Assembly: GCA_019400425.1 (NCBI GenBank)
Contig: JAFREE010000006.1
Coordinates: forward strand, 62,001 to 126,000
Reading direction: 5' to 3'
Length of the DNA stretch: 64,000 nt
Source of the DNA: Hymenochaete sp. R1
Taxonomy: Eukaryota > Basidiomycota > Agaricomycetes > Hymenochaetales > Hymenochaetaceae
This document shows, one piece after another, positions 46,328 through 58,092 of the stretch. Both the position numbers and the translations under genes were made by a program. A model generated the notes under the pieces. It worked only from the letters and a program-made list of their open reading frames with translations. It had not been told where the DNA came from and ran no database searches. Numbering within the stretch: position 1 is the stretch's first letter; each line of letters begins with the position of its first letter.

Positions 46328-48496
46328 ATGGCATCTGATTTTGAGTCTCTACCAGTCGAGGCAATCGCATGCATCCTCAGTTTCCTCGACATCTACGATC
46401 TCCTTACCGCCACCCATCTGAACCGCTTCTTTCGAGAAGTCATCAGCACATTCCCTCACCTCCAGTACAAATTCTTTCTACAGCTCTACGGTATGAATGA
46501 CGGAGACCCAGAACTTGATGTACGCCAGAAAATCGTGGAAATGGAGAAAAGAGAACGAGCGTGGCGCTCAATGGACCTGTCCCGCAAAACGACCGTGAAA
46601 GTGCTTCATCAAACGTCGCATATATACGACCTGTCTGGCGGGATATACCTCCTTGGCGATTGCAAAAGATACACGGTCACCCGTAATACGAGAACCCTGA
46701 GGGTGTTCGACTTGAACAATTGCAGAGAAGGGAGGGAGGAGATTTCGGAGATGTGGCCTGAAATCAAGGTGAACAGTGAAATCATTGATATGGGTCTCGC
46801 TCTTGCCGAGTTCGATCTTCTTGCAGTCGTTGGGACGGTTATTATGTACGTTGTTTCGGTGTCAAACATATATCCTAGATTTTCTTTTGATAGTAGGAGG
46901 CTAACGAAAACTACTCCAGCAATTCTCAGAGCCAAATTGTCGTATCTTTCCGTGAGCTCTCTACCGGCCTTCCCCATCCTCTTGCCGAGAAGCCCGATCT
47001 CGTCATCGCTCGCCCCGTAACATCATCCATGGGAAAGGCCTCCATTATGATGGAGATTGTTGGCGCAAGACTCATGTTGTTAATTATGTTCGACCCATTG
47101 TCCGAGAGGCAGCTTCAGTCCCATAAAAACGTCTTACATTATATCAATTGGTGGAATGGAAACACCATTGTGGTATGCCCACTTTATTTAAAGCTCTAGT
47201 TATGGAATGCTGAACCGTTTCAAAGATTGAATCATCACCAATGAATAAATGGGACGGGTTTGTCTTCCTTTCGGAGGATTTAGTCCTCCTTCCAACCCGT
47301 GCAGGCCGTCTCGAAGTAATACGCCTCCCTGACCCTCACAACCCTCAAAGTACCTCATTCGAGCGTGTCGCGACATTCGTCATGCCGCTAACTTCTCCTA
47401 CATGCACTCTTGGAATGATCCATTGCCGCGCCGAACCAAACCCAATGGGAAAGCCCCATCCCAACCTCTACACCGACCATGCGGATTTCGCTGCACGCTT
47501 GAAAGCACGAACACATTCGCCCGTCGTCCCGGATCCCCAGAATGCACTTGTCCTTCTCCAGGCGTACTATCGCGAATTCAACACGGAGGGAGATGCAGCA
47601 GCAGGGATATGGGGTGTTCTGAGGCACAACATTTCTCTCACAATACATAGATCATCGTTACTCAGACTCATCGAAGAGGCCGAAAAAAAAGGCATGTATA
47701 TCACACACGAGATGCTTGCGGCGATGGCACCTAGCACAGGTGTGCGAACCACCCCAAATACGAATACGGAACTATTTAACGACGAAAAGCTCATCCCCTG
47801 GAGCTTTTGGGGAAGCCACACCCGCTGGCACGCCAACGACGTGCACGTCAGTAATTGGATCACTGTCTCCGCCGGACAACGCTACATTGGCTCAGACAGA
47901 GATGGATTCGTCGTCGTCAAGGATTATAATCCGCACACGGTACGGCGGGCAAAGATGTGGCAAGAGGCCGATTACGGGTCGTCGACGGGCATGTGGGACG
48001 TGACCGATGGTTCAATCAGACATGATGAGTATGAAGGAACGTTAATTGGTGCGCGAGGAGACGAAAATGGTCCACCTAGACGTGGTCGGCCCAGGAGTCC
48101 TAGTCCATTGCGAGACAGCGTGTCACGAATGCTCAACTCGCTGTCGATATCGAACAACGGTATAGGTGAATCGTTGCCACTAACGTCTACGCTAGCAAGG
48201 GACGATACGTCGTGGGCAGATGTACGGATTATCGACCCGTATAATGACGACGAATCCGAGGAGATGATGAGACTGTTTGTAGACGGGGTACCGGGGCAGA
48301 TGAGTTGCGTCGAGTATCGCTCGAAGGAACCAATGGACTATCATGGGTACTTACTGGACGAGGAAAGAATTATTGGTCTCACTGTACGTTCTTTTTTTTT
48401 TTACACATTTTGCGTGACAAGACTGATTCTGAAATACGGGCACAGTACGACGATCGAACGGGGACGATTACATCGTTCGACGTGTTCACGCTATGA
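46328..48496 (+). CDS. F-box protein
   Basis: Four exons: 46328-46845, 46920-47172, 47226-48383, 48446-48496; exact frame, 659 aa. The N-terminal 45 residues (LPVEAIACILSFLDIYDLLTATHLNRFF) fit an F-box, the Skp1-binding helix bundle of SCF ubiquitin ligases. The remainder has alternating hydrophobic strands (LLAVVGTVI, IVVSFREL, DLVLLPTRAGRLEVIRLPDP, YIGSDRDGFVVVKDY) suggesting a degenerate beta-propeller substrate receptor, as in many basidiomycete F-box proteins. I cannot identify the substrate. A Pro/Arg/Ser-rich insert lies near 48070-48130. The last exon codes for only 16 residues and completes a strand-like YDDRTGTITSFDVF. Confidence 0.82.
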
Positions 48497-48929
48497 TATC
48501 TGTATATATTGGATAGCGGAATCGTGCTTTGCTGCGTTGTCAATGGCTCGCATTCATCCTGGCCGCCGTGCTTCGACGCTTGGGTAAGCTTCGCTCCGAG
48601 TGTCTAAAAGTCTGCGCAAGAACCTGGGCACTATGGTAATTACTGAATTATTGATAAACAAAATGTATCATGCGCTGGTATGATATACTGTAATATTCAT
48701 TTTGCACAGAATCTCCTTTCTTTTCTGACGCTATCTTTCCGTAAAGCATATTTCAGCTAGACCGAATCATTTTAGAACCCCCTTTTTGGAGCGTATCGTA
48801 AGTTTGCCAAGAAAATCAGAGGAGCAAAGTCAAGTCTTCAATACATAAAAGAGAATCTTCGCGTTTCTTATAACGTCCACTTCCAAGCACTATCCCATAG
48901 CACTCGAATTTACGGCTCATCGCTGCACA
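48497..48929. other. Intergenic, F-box gene 3' end and next promoter
   Basis: AT-rich, non-coding. CATAAAA near 48844 is a possible TATA-like element about 85 bp before the ATG at 48930. Confidence 0.5.
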
Positions 48930-49811
48930 ATGTCTGGCTCTGGAAAACACTGTCTCGACGACTATATCACAGGTCAAGGCCACAAGAGGTCGCGTTCCAA
49001 CTCCGAAGTACCCAACTTGAACGTCCTCACCACCACCACCACCTCTTCCTCCTCCTCCTTAGTCGATGCTGGTGCTGTCGCCACTGCGACAAGCGCAGCA
49101 AATAGCCCTCCAGACCCCTTCGAGCCCCTGCACGACTCCGAAGCCAATCTGCAGAAATTACTTCGCGAGTCAGACGATAAGATCGCGGTACAACGAAGGA
49201 ACATCATCGTCGAGATCAACGGCACCGTAACCCGGTTCACGAACGCATACTGTGGCCTGAGGAAGAAATGGGACGGGAGTCGCTTATTATACAAGAATAA
49301 GCCAGAGACTTTACGAGCAATCGATGATAATCTCGAAATGCTGGAGTCCCGTCTCAAGATCTTCGAGGAAACAGCGATTTTAGGAAGACTTAAGGTCGTC
49401 CGCATGAGGATCAAGACTTGCAAAGAAGAAGGTAAGTGGGATCGTCGCTTCAAGCACAACTACAGACAAAACTTCACAACTTACAATAAATTCAGCAAGT
49501 ACGGTTATAAAACAGAAGTTCAGAACTGGGTTGCATGTACGGAATTCGAAGGCGTGGATCGCGAAGCGGTGTCGAATTGGCTCCTCGACTCGTGTAACAT
49601 GGTGAATTGGGTGAAGTTCCAAGCTCGAATAGCTTTCGGGAATGCTGTCGATAGTGAGACTGACGCTGACACGCTTTGGAAATCAAAGATCCTCCAGAAT
49701 CCAGAACTCTTGGTTCCGATTCAACGCGAGCTCGTCGCGAGGGAGATCGAAGCGTTGATGCAAACGGCCTTTCCCGACGAAACCGTCAATGTTCGAAGCG
49801 AGAAAGCGTAA
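48930..49811 (+). CDS. Uncharacterised protein
   Basis: One open frame of 293 codons. I recognise no family. After a Ser/Thr-rich N-terminus (poly-Thr/Ser near residues 34-45) the sequence becomes charged and probably helical (residues about 75-180, with regularly spaced Leu, Ile and Met), then shows Trp-rich segments (VQNWVACTEF, NWLLDSCNMVNWVKF). A textbook GT-AG intron (GTAAGT at 49432, CAG ending 49495, 64 nt) lies within the frame; removing it would shift the frame and end the protein about 30 codons later. I favour the unspliced frame because the downstream sequence looks protein-like and stays open. Confidence 0.55.
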   Translation: MSGSGKHCLDDYITGQGHKRSRSNSEVPNLNVLTTTTTSSSSSLVDAGAVATATSAANSPPDPFEPLHDSEANLQKLLRESDDKIAVQRRNIIVEINGTVTRFTNAYCGLRKKWDGSRLLYKNKPETLRAIDDNLEMLESRLKIFEETAILGRLKVVRMRIKTCKEEGKWDRRFKHNYRQNFTTYNKFSKYGYKTEVQNWVACTEFEGVDREAVSNWLLDSCNMVNWVKFQARIAFGNAVDSETDADTLWKSKILQNPELLVPIQRELVAREIEALMQTAFPDETVNVRSEKA

Positions 49812-50031
49812 AGCAGGGTGCTGCATGACTTTAAGAGTTCCAAAACATTGCAATTGGGGCTTCTTGCAATTGCATACAAGTTTCTGTTGCATCGGTATTA
49901 GAACTACATGTATACTTCCATATCGTATATAACATGCTATTATCACTAAAAAAAAAGTGCAAAGTGTCAATCGAAACGACCCTACTCAATTCAAGGAGAA
50001 CCCCTACTTTATGTTCAAGGTGTTTCTTGAA

Positions 50032-51740
50032 TTAACTAGGATTTGGACCTAGTATTCCTCCAATCTCATCCATGAACTTGGCATAATCATCCTTCGGCTT
50101 TTCTACCTTCATCTTCTTCATCCTTGAGTCTTCCTCCATTCTCTCGCCATCACCACTGGACGTCGTGGATGCTATTGGCCCCAATTTATCCCTCAAAGCG
50201 CCCATTAAATCCGGCCTTACTTCCATCGCGTTCGCATTGTCGTCTCCGCCGATAAAGCCGTTCTCACCTAGCGCCTCCGTACTGGGCGCAGCGTTCACTC
50301 TCCCTTTCCCTCCCGCTGATCCCGCTTTCTTGCGTTTTAATGCGGATGGAAGGAATGTCGTGCTTTCCTTCTTGAAATCTCTTAATTCGGGCCCAGCGCT
50401 GACAGTCGCATCGACAGACGGCGCAGCTTTGGGTTTTGATGGAAGGGACGCCGGTGGTGGCGGAAGTGTTGACGACGAAGCTGAAGAACCCGAAGATACT
50501 ACGTGATTCGGGGCGGAGCGCTGCCGAGAAGCTTTATGGGCCTGGAATGTTTGATGCGGAACAGTCGAGAGAGGGTCTTGCATCGCACCAGGTGCCATCG
50601 TTCGTTGTATTCCAGTGCCGTTCTGGTGATTACGAGGGAAGAAGCCAGGTGGTGGTGGAGGTCCAGGCGGAGGAAGCACAAAGCCCTGCGATGGAAATGG
50701 AGGGAAAAAGTCGGTAACATGCCCTGGGAAGTGACTCAAAGGGGTGCCCAATAGTGAAAGACCATCCTGGGGCAAAAACGGGGGTATGAAAGGAGGAGGG
50801 AAAGGAGTTGTCGTCGGTGGACGACCAGGAGGCAGAGGAGGTGGACCGGATGGTAGAAGAGGGGCACCCGGTGAGCTAGTCGAGCGTGGAGGTTCTCCGT
50901 CGGGCAGGGGGATATCGTCGTCGTCGCTTTCAGCTTTTTTACCAGGAGGCGGGCCTTCGGGTATGACGATGTCGTCTTCTGAATCTAAAATACCAACCAT
51001 TTCGATATATCTCCTCATCGTCGCCTTTTTGAAGACATACCTAATAGATTTGTAGGGACTTGCTCCTCGTCACTGTCAATTTCTCCGGGAAGAAGAGCTA
51101 TCCAGAGGAAATATCAAAAAAAAATGTTACTTAAAAATCAACAATCACAGCTTACGCCTCTCTTGATATGGCATCCCAGGCGGCGGCATTCCATACGGAT
51201 TCATGATTTCATCGTAATAAATACTCCTCTCCGGATGCCTCGGTAACCCGTTCTTCTTGAACAAGTTCCTCTCCTTGCGCACTGCCGGCTTTCCTTCTGC
51301 TACTTCATCGATTTCTTTCCCTTTTTGCTTATCATGTCGACGTTTGTACACAAGATTCCGAGATTCGGGGTGTTCCTTGACGTAGTCTTCCTTCTTCTTC
51401 ATAATGTGCGCAAGCTCAGACTTGAGCTCGGTGAGTCGCGCTTTCTGAGCATTCGTTGGCGAGGCGATACCTTCGAGCTCCGCCAATTCATCTTCAATTT
51501 CTGTCAGAGGTTACCACAATGTCAGAATCGTATGCATCGTAGTATCATTGCAGGGCGCACCGGTAGTTTCTTTCTTGACCAACGCAAAATCGCGGGTCTC
51601 TTGCCGCTTCGCCTTGTTCTTCTTGAGCTCTTTCTTGCGCTGGGCCTTTCCTAGTAGTCAATTAGATGGAATATAAATTAATTAAAGGTATCTCACATAC
51701 TAGCAGCGTCCGCTGGGTTCAAGTTCTTCCCTTTTGCCAT
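50032..51740 (-). CDS. WBP11: WW domain-binding protein 11 (splicing factor)
   Basis: Five exons: 51740-51701, 51650-51561, 51500-51156, 51097-51041, 50984-50032; exact frame, 494 aa. The N-terminus MAKGKNLNPADAARKAQRKK and following KELKKNKAKRQETRDFALVK are the Wbp11 domain. A coiled coil (about residues 45-90) and NPYGMPPPGMPYQERR follow. The second half carries polyproline stretches (PPPLPPGRPP, PGPPPPPGFF) that bind WW domains, and ends with DDYAKFMDEIGGIL. Members are nuclear and act in pre-mRNA splicing with PQBP1-type partners and PP1. The gene faces ATG101 across a 188-bp interval. An acidic segment with a run of Asp (around 50930) separates the two halves. Confidence 0.93.
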
Positions 51741-51928
51741 GGTTGAGTGTAAGCATCGGGCAAGCCAAAACGTAGCCCGCCGAACAATGACGCGAAATTC
51801 ACGTGCTTTCTTTTATCCATATACGGGCTTGATCGCCGCTAACCTGATTGCGGCTCCCACTCTCTGCTAAGCCTACCCACTGATTTCATCACCTCCTTCA
51901 ACAACAACCAATTCAATCAACAAGCGGG
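51741..51928. promoter_or_regulatory. Shared divergent promoter of WBP11 and ATG101
   Basis: Only 188 bp separate the two start codons. No TATA box visible. Both leaders and core promoters must fit here, so co-regulation is likely by layout. Confidence 0.65.
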
Positions 51929-52827
51929 ATGGAGACGACAACACCCATCATTACGATAGAGCTTGTACGTCTGAACTCTTACTGAAACATGGAGATGGCG
52001 ACCAAAAGCTCTTTGTGGGAAGGTCGTGGACAGGTTAACTACGAAGGACGTCCTCAGAGCTATCCTCCACGCCATCCTCTTTCATCGATTATTCGGGACT
52101 ATAAAGCCGCGGACGATAGACGTGCTCGACGTATCAATGGTCTGTAGTTTTACTTGGAATCTCAGCATTATCTGTACTTAAAAACTGCTGTAGCCAGCCG
52201 TAGGAGATGCACAGACCGAGATGCTGGTGGACGAGAAAGTCGACGCATTTTGGAAGGGTGTAGAAGGAGGGACAAATAAACGGGGTCAAGTGAGTCAATT
52301 GGGGCCTCTTTCTTTCATGTTACCGTACTGAACAATGTAACTTCTCTACTCTGTACCCAGATAACAATCACTTTTGCTGAGAAGCGGCCAAAGAAGCAAT
52401 GGTTCAGCATTGGCGAGGTTAGTTACTAGATTTCTGACGATAGAGTCGGACTTACGAGTCGTCTTTATTTAAGGAAGAGATCCCCTGGGAAAAGTGGTAT
52501 GTCATCAGTCTTCGCTTTTTTCTTGATCATGGGTACTTACGATGTATTGTAATAAGGATAATCAACGCCGAGTTGCGTCAACCCCAAGCTGGTGAGTTAT
52601 GTTCTTGTTCTTTGTGCTTACGAATGGAAATTTAACGGATATAAATAGATACACAGGCCTTTAATACACGGCTTTCCGAGAAGCTTTCCGAAACACTCAT
52701 GACCATCCTCCAGCATACCTCATCTGAAGTCGGAAGAACGGCTGTACCACCGATCAGAAATTCATTGGGGATCTCACCTTTTCCCTTTCGTATCGGTGTG
52801 AAAGTCGCCGGAGTGGAGGTGGGCTAG
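51929..52827 (+). CDS. ATG101: Autophagy-related protein 101
   Basis: Seven short exons: 51929-51964, 52023-52139, 52194-52289, 52361-52417, 52474-52496, 52557-52591, 52649-52827; exact frame, 180 aa. Exon 5 is only 23 nt, so simple open-frame searches show almost nothing here. Recognised from DVLRAILHAILFHRLFGTIKP, DVLDVSMPAVGD, LVDEKVDAFW, ITITFAEKRPKKQWFSI, EEIPWEKWIINAELR and the C-terminal PFPFRIGV. Atg101 is a HORMA-fold protein that pairs with Atg13 in the Atg1/ULK kinase complex and starts autophagosome formation. It replaces the Atg29-Atg31 pair of budding yeast and is kept in most other fungi. PWEKW fits the family's exposed WF-finger region. The start follows the family (short acidic strand, then VVDRLTTKDVL). 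Confidence 0.9.
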
Positions 52828-53040
52828 TGTGGATGGCATGTGGAATCGAGCAAAGCAATCGTGCCATTAGAATGATAAAAACACTATCAGCAGCTGTACG
52901 TTCAGAGCCTCACCAGCATTTTTCGCTTATGTTCTTATTCTTTGATAATTTTATTCAGCTCCTGACTTATAAATAAGAATATTCAATTCCTTTTTCCGCG
53001 ACAGAGTCGTCCAATCTCAGGGTATATATGCATCGGCACA

Positions 53041-54148
53041 TCAAACCTCCATTCTCTCCCCAGGAACGGCTGTACTCCACGTCCTCAAACCCAACTTCGA
53101 CCTTATAGCGTCCACTTTCTGTCCTTGACCCTCGTTTTCATCCGATACTGATCTCGATCCCGGATTCAAACTCGACGGTCCAACTCCCCGCGAGAGAGCA
53201 CGCGCGTGCGAAGTCTTTCTTGGTGTTGAAAGCGAAGAAACTGAAGGCGAATCGTGGTGTTGCTGATGTTTAGAGGAGGAAGTAAATATAGAAGGGGCGT
53301 TCTGGGAGAGCATGGCTGCTTGCGTGGCAAGGGCTGCAAAGGATTGAGGAGAGTCTCGGTACCTAATCAAAATTGTTGCTGGATTAGAATCCTGGGACGT
53401 TGAATGAATCTGCTAATAGCACTCACAGTCTGAACTCATTCCGCGTTAGTGGTGGATATTGATGAATACAATATGAGTATTATTCGCTTGCTGGATTGAA
53501 CATATCAGACCCACCGGAAAGCCTCTTTATTAACCGCGTCCTCTTCCTTGACAGAGTCCAGCACCTCCTTCTTGAACATTGCTTTGATCCAATGTAAGAG
53601 GTGAAAAACATGATCTTGTTTTGGCCTGACATAACAGACGTTCATCGTCAGTCCGTCCGAACACCTGCTTGTAGCCACAGCAGTACTAGTCACGTACCTC
53701 CAAGGAGAGAATCGCGGCGCCAAGTTCAACAGTCCGTCATCCAGACTGATAAGCGGATGGAACGTTTCTGTCGTGAAATGGACGAAAGGCGGTCGAGATG
53801 GATACTGAAATGGAAATCGAATGCGGAAGGAGAGAATCGAGGAAGCGTAATAACCTATGCAAGCATAATGCAGCACAGCACCGTTTAGTTCGTTCAAGCC
53901 GTAAGCAAGCCCTTACGCATACCTTGGTGCACAAACACAACGCCTTCCCATAAGAGCACAGATTCTGTACACGGGACAACGTATATACCTTGAATAAATG
54001 GAGTACATCGTCTATAAGAGTTGTGATTAAAAAAATCGAGTCTTGAGGACATGCCTTGTGGGCAGTGCCCTTCGTTTGCGTCAAAGTTAGACAAGGCGCT
54101 GTATTCCATTGCCACTTCGGAGGTCGCTAGAAGGCGTTCGGTATCCAT
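53041..54148 (-). CDS. Inactive ubiquitin E2 variant, AKTIP/FTS-like
   Basis: Exons on the minus strand: 54148-54055, 53988-53923, 53854-53698, 53625-53515, probable micro-exon 53430-53428, 53362-53041; 250 aa. The UBC fold runs from about residue 15 to 145: GIYVVP, LLWEGVVFVHQGYYASSILSF, FPFQYPSRPPFVHF, FHPLISLDDGLLNL, then HVFHLLHWIKAMF. The position after HPLI that should hold the catalytic Cys has none, so this is a UEV. AKTIP/FTS proteins join Hook adaptors and the FHIP subunit to link endosomes to dynein, which fungi use for long-distance early endosome transport. The tail (SFAALATQAAMLSQ onward) is Ser-rich. Two splice oddities: a GC donor for intron 1 and the 3-nt exon; skipping that exon also keeps frame and loses one residue. 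Confidence 0.85.
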
Positions 54149-54587
54149 GATAGCCGGCCTATCTCTCACAATTCGAGCCTGCTACAGAGAAAGGTCCTCT
54201 AATTCGTGGTAAGATGTGAATAAGGACTCAAAGGTGGGCGTTAAGTGTTTCGAAAGTGTGGTCGGACAATCGGCTACATCCGGATCCGGATCCGGCTCAT
54301 TCTCTTCTGCCAGCCTCGGTCCGTTTGTCTCCTGCTTCTTCACTCTTCTTTAACTTTCACTTCCGTGTCGAATCCTCCTACAAAAATCGAAATCACGATT
54401 CCAAAGTCAACATAGTATTCTCATCCAGCTCACAGTTCCCTCAAGTAAATAGGTGTCTTTAAGACATTTTTCTTCGTCAAAAGGCTATTATTCCACATGC
54501 AGCCCACTTAAATGCCGAATTGTATACGGTGGTAAATGCAATCTCGGAGGTAAAAAAAAAGATTCTCATTGGTGGTCATATTTGTGC
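54149..54587. other. Intergenic between UEV and arrestin genes
   Basis: Both genes read on the minus strand; this interval is the arrestin 3' UTR plus the UEV promoter. GGATCC-rich palindromic words (TCCGGATCCGGATCCGG) at about 54278-54295. No coding signal. Confidence 0.55.
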
Positions 54588-57500
54588 CTACACCATCTCG
54601 TTCTCTTCTTGCACCCTCTGCTCGAACAACGCAACCCGTGCCATCACCTTGCTCGGTGAACCACTCCGTGACCTGGTGCACCGAATCGTAGACGCGGTCA
54701 TGGACTCAGGTGTCGCATCACCAGTAAACCTATCAGTATCCCATTTTCGGTCTCGTCCACGGCCTCGACAAATACTAGCCGTCATCGCCGCAATCCCTTC
54801 GTCGTGTCTACCTTCGGATGCTCCATTCTCCGATACCGTTCCCATTGAGAGAAACCCATTTCTAACTCTATCGCCAGATCTTACGTCCGGATCCGGGCAA
54901 GTCCATCCTTGCGGCATCACCTGTCCCTCACCGTATTGGACCCCCAATAGAGAAGGTAGACGCGGTGGTGGAACGGGACAGTTGGTAACTTCGTTTGTGT
55001 CGCTATCGTCGTCATTTTCATCATCTGAAGGGTGCATTGGACAGCCAGGCTGAAGGTGAGCGTAGTGATAGTTATTCGGGTGTTTATTTGGATGTGAATG
55101 ATTTGAAATGATATGTACCGAGCCTCGACTTGCGCTGGATTGTTCGCGTACGGCGGATGTACCAAAGACTCCTGTACGCCTCGTAGAGCGAGGAAATGAC
55201 TTCAACGGAGGCATGCCTACGGGCTTGTGACCTTCGGATCCAGTCCTTTGATGCCTAGTGATGGGTTTCGGAATCGATCTTGGACCTCGAATCCGGCTTC
55301 CCGAGACTAGAGGCGGGCTTAAAGGTATACAACTGCGAGTCGGTGAAGGAGTTTCGTGTTCATGATCGCTTGTATGATAATCATTTCCATCAACATTCCA
55401 ATTCCTATACTGCCCGTCTTCATCGTTGTCGTGTTCGTCCCAATGCTCCGGCATACGCCCCATGACCTTCTCCAGATCCACATTTTCTTCGTCGCCCTCA
55501 CTAAACCCCGAATCGCTTACCTGTCCGACCCCTTCATTTAGCATCTCCCCACACAAGACCCCAGTCTCTTCCAATATCGACTCCGATCCTGACAAGCCAA
55601 AGTTTCCGAGAACGCACTGCAAATCGTCCGCGCTTTCCATTGCACCTAAGTCATTACCAATCAACTCTGCATGCACGTCGCGTTGATTTATATACGGTGG
55701 CGACGGTGATGAGGTATGTAAGAGGGACGGGAAGTTGAGAGATTCAAGTGCTGTAGTGGATGCGGGAAGTGAGGCAGTCGAGATGGATACTGGCGGTTGT
55801 GACCGGTCTTGCATAGCATCATCGATAGACTTAGTGCAGCTAGAACCACTTTGAGATGTTGTAGCACGATGATTGGCGGTTTGCAAACCCAGCCTCGTAG
55901 CTGAGCCGGGTATTTCTAGTGACTTGGTATTGGAAAAGCTATTTTGATCGCCACAGTCGTCTTCCTCATATCTCGGCTTCCGATTAGGCCTCGGTGGACG
56001 AGGACCTTTCAACACTGAGCCAGAACTTGTCGTCCTATCCCCTGGCCTGGGCGTATCCAACCCGATCACATCCGTCATCCGCCGTTTGACAGAATGAGGT
56101 TCAAAAGGTGGAGGATCTAACGAAACAGGATTTACAATCCTCAGAGGGAGCATTACATACACAGCTTCCGTTGTACCAGTGAGCGCAGATACGCCGAGAC
56201 TGATGCGGAGTACATAATCCACTTCGATGAGGCGTGCGCGAGGGATGGTCAGAGCATCGGGCTTAACATGGACTCGATCAATTTCTTTCTCAAGGCGATG
56301 AGATAAACAGTAAAAGTACGTACAGGGATAACCAAAGAGCATCCCATTCGACGAGTCTCGCCAGACCCGATACCGGTCCACCAGCCCTTCGCACTCGCAT
56401 GCCCTTTCACACCCTTCTGTCCGGCACAAATCACCTCTTCTGCCACCTTTTTCTCGCTTGTAGCAGTCTCATCCGCCTCCACGTCCGGTGCACCTATATT
56501 TGGTCCTGCACTGTAACCTCCTATGCTACAAGCCTTGGCACTAGCAGATGCAATTGCGACAGCGCGCGCACTCGGTCGAAAGATCGTCGAAGTACGGATA
56601 AGTGAGAGTGTAACGGTTCGAACAAAAGATTTTCGCGTGTCATTTGAGATGTTGAGACGAACGTGAACAGGCTGGTTCGAAAGCCATGTTGAACGATGCA
56701 GTGATGCTGTAAGTTCTATTCCCCCAGTCCCACTAGAGCTGCCATTCGATGAGAACGTCGACGAAGCTATGCTCAAGCTTGACCTCGTGTCAGACATAAT
56801 ACTGGAGGCGTATGCTGAAAGAGGCGTGGAGAGAGACAAGAGAGTCTTGTGCGGATCGAAGGCAGGCCAGACAGAGATGTCACGATAAAAATGGGCGATA
56901 GAACGCTTCCCGGAAGCTGGTTCGACAACTTTTATAGAGCTATAAACGGGGTGAAAGATGCACGGCGGTGAAGCAGTTTCATTCAGCTAATGCATCGAAT
57001 GACGTAATAAAAATGAAAATGGACGTACGCGATGAGAATATAGCGTATCTGCACACCGGCACCTGCTCGCGCATGCAACTTGAAGGTACCCCGCGGTCTA
57101 CCCATACTTGGATCTGCATTTCCGGCAGCAGGTAGCTTCATTGAGAACGGCACATCATATTCACCTTCACCAACGCTTCCAAAACCATCTTTATCCACTT
57201 CGTCCCCCACGTAAAGCCCTTTGCATCCCACACTCACGTCCTCGAGCGGTTCCGCAAACTGATAGAACATATGCCTTTCCTCCCCTTTACCACCTCCCGC
57301 AGAGCTGGGACCAGATCCAGCAGCGTACACTTCAAAACCCGCAACCCGTACTTTCCCACACCCGAGACGGAAAACGTCCTCGCTCTTTTTTGGTTTGACG
57401 CGTACGGTGAGAACTCCAGCCAAGTACCCTCCTTCGACAACGACATCGGTCTCGAGATTTAGATCAAGCGAAACGCGCACTTTCGAGCGACCTTGCTCAT

Positions 57501-58092
57501 ACGAGACCGTGTCCGGCTCCTTTTTGCTCTTACTCCGAACATTTCCTGTTGTACTGCTGTTTAATGGCGTGCTTGCGACGATGACCGAGCCAGATTTGAC
57601 TTTGGCAGATGATCCCGACCCAAGGAGTTTCTTGAGGTCCTCAGATCGTCGTGTGGGAGACGCATTTAGATTCAGTAGCGTCGCGTTCCTCGGGAGCAGG
57701 CCTTCGACATGGCTAGACGACGTTGACAACCCGCGCCGATGAACAGGTCGCCTCTGAGACTGGTCATGACAGAAGGTGGGGTTTCCTGTAGTCGAAAATG
57801 TTCTGATGGTTGAAGTAACGGGGGTGATTTCACCTGGAGCAATTCGCTTGCCCTCCTTGAACCCGGAACCGCCCTTGAAGTTGGACGAAGTGATGGCAAG
57901 CTTGTCTATCTGAACCATGGTTGCGCCTGTTTCCGCGAGCAACAATGCAGACATGGCTCTTGAGGGACGTAGGGCTGCAAGCGGGTCAGGATGAGATTGG
58001 ACATTCGATGCTATATGGTACTCTGGTGCTTTGGTGGTTGGAGTAGAGCGGTTGGGTGGTGCCAGGGAAATTCCTAGGCCCTTTCCAGACAT
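54588..58092 (-). CDS. Alpha-arrestin-like protein
   Basis: Three exons: 58092-57029, 56939-56324, 56261-54588; exact frame, 1117 aa. An N-terminal disordered segment (to about residue 200) leads to an arrestin N-lobe (VRVSLDLNLETDVVVEGGYLAG, GCGKVRVAGFEVYA, YDVPFSMKLPA, FKLHARAGAGVQIRYILIA). Exon 2 continues with the arrestin C-lobe (TWLSNQPVHVRLNISNDTRKSF). Exon 3 starts with ALTIPRARLIEVDYVLRISL and VYVMLPLRIV, the closing strands, and then a 500-residue disordered tail. Alpha-arrestins recruit Rsp5-type ubiquitin ligases to plasma-membrane transporters; I see no canonical PPxY in the tail, so recruitment may differ. The tail has His-Pro-Asn and acidic runs (EHWDEHDNDEDG). An acceptor at 56940 rather than the TTAG near 56990 is required to keep frame. 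Confidence 0.85.

Noticed and set aside
56960..57028. Arrestin exon 2 starting at the TTAG near 56990
   Set aside because: That acceptor puts an immediate stop in frame; the TATAG ending at 56940 restores the arrestin reading.
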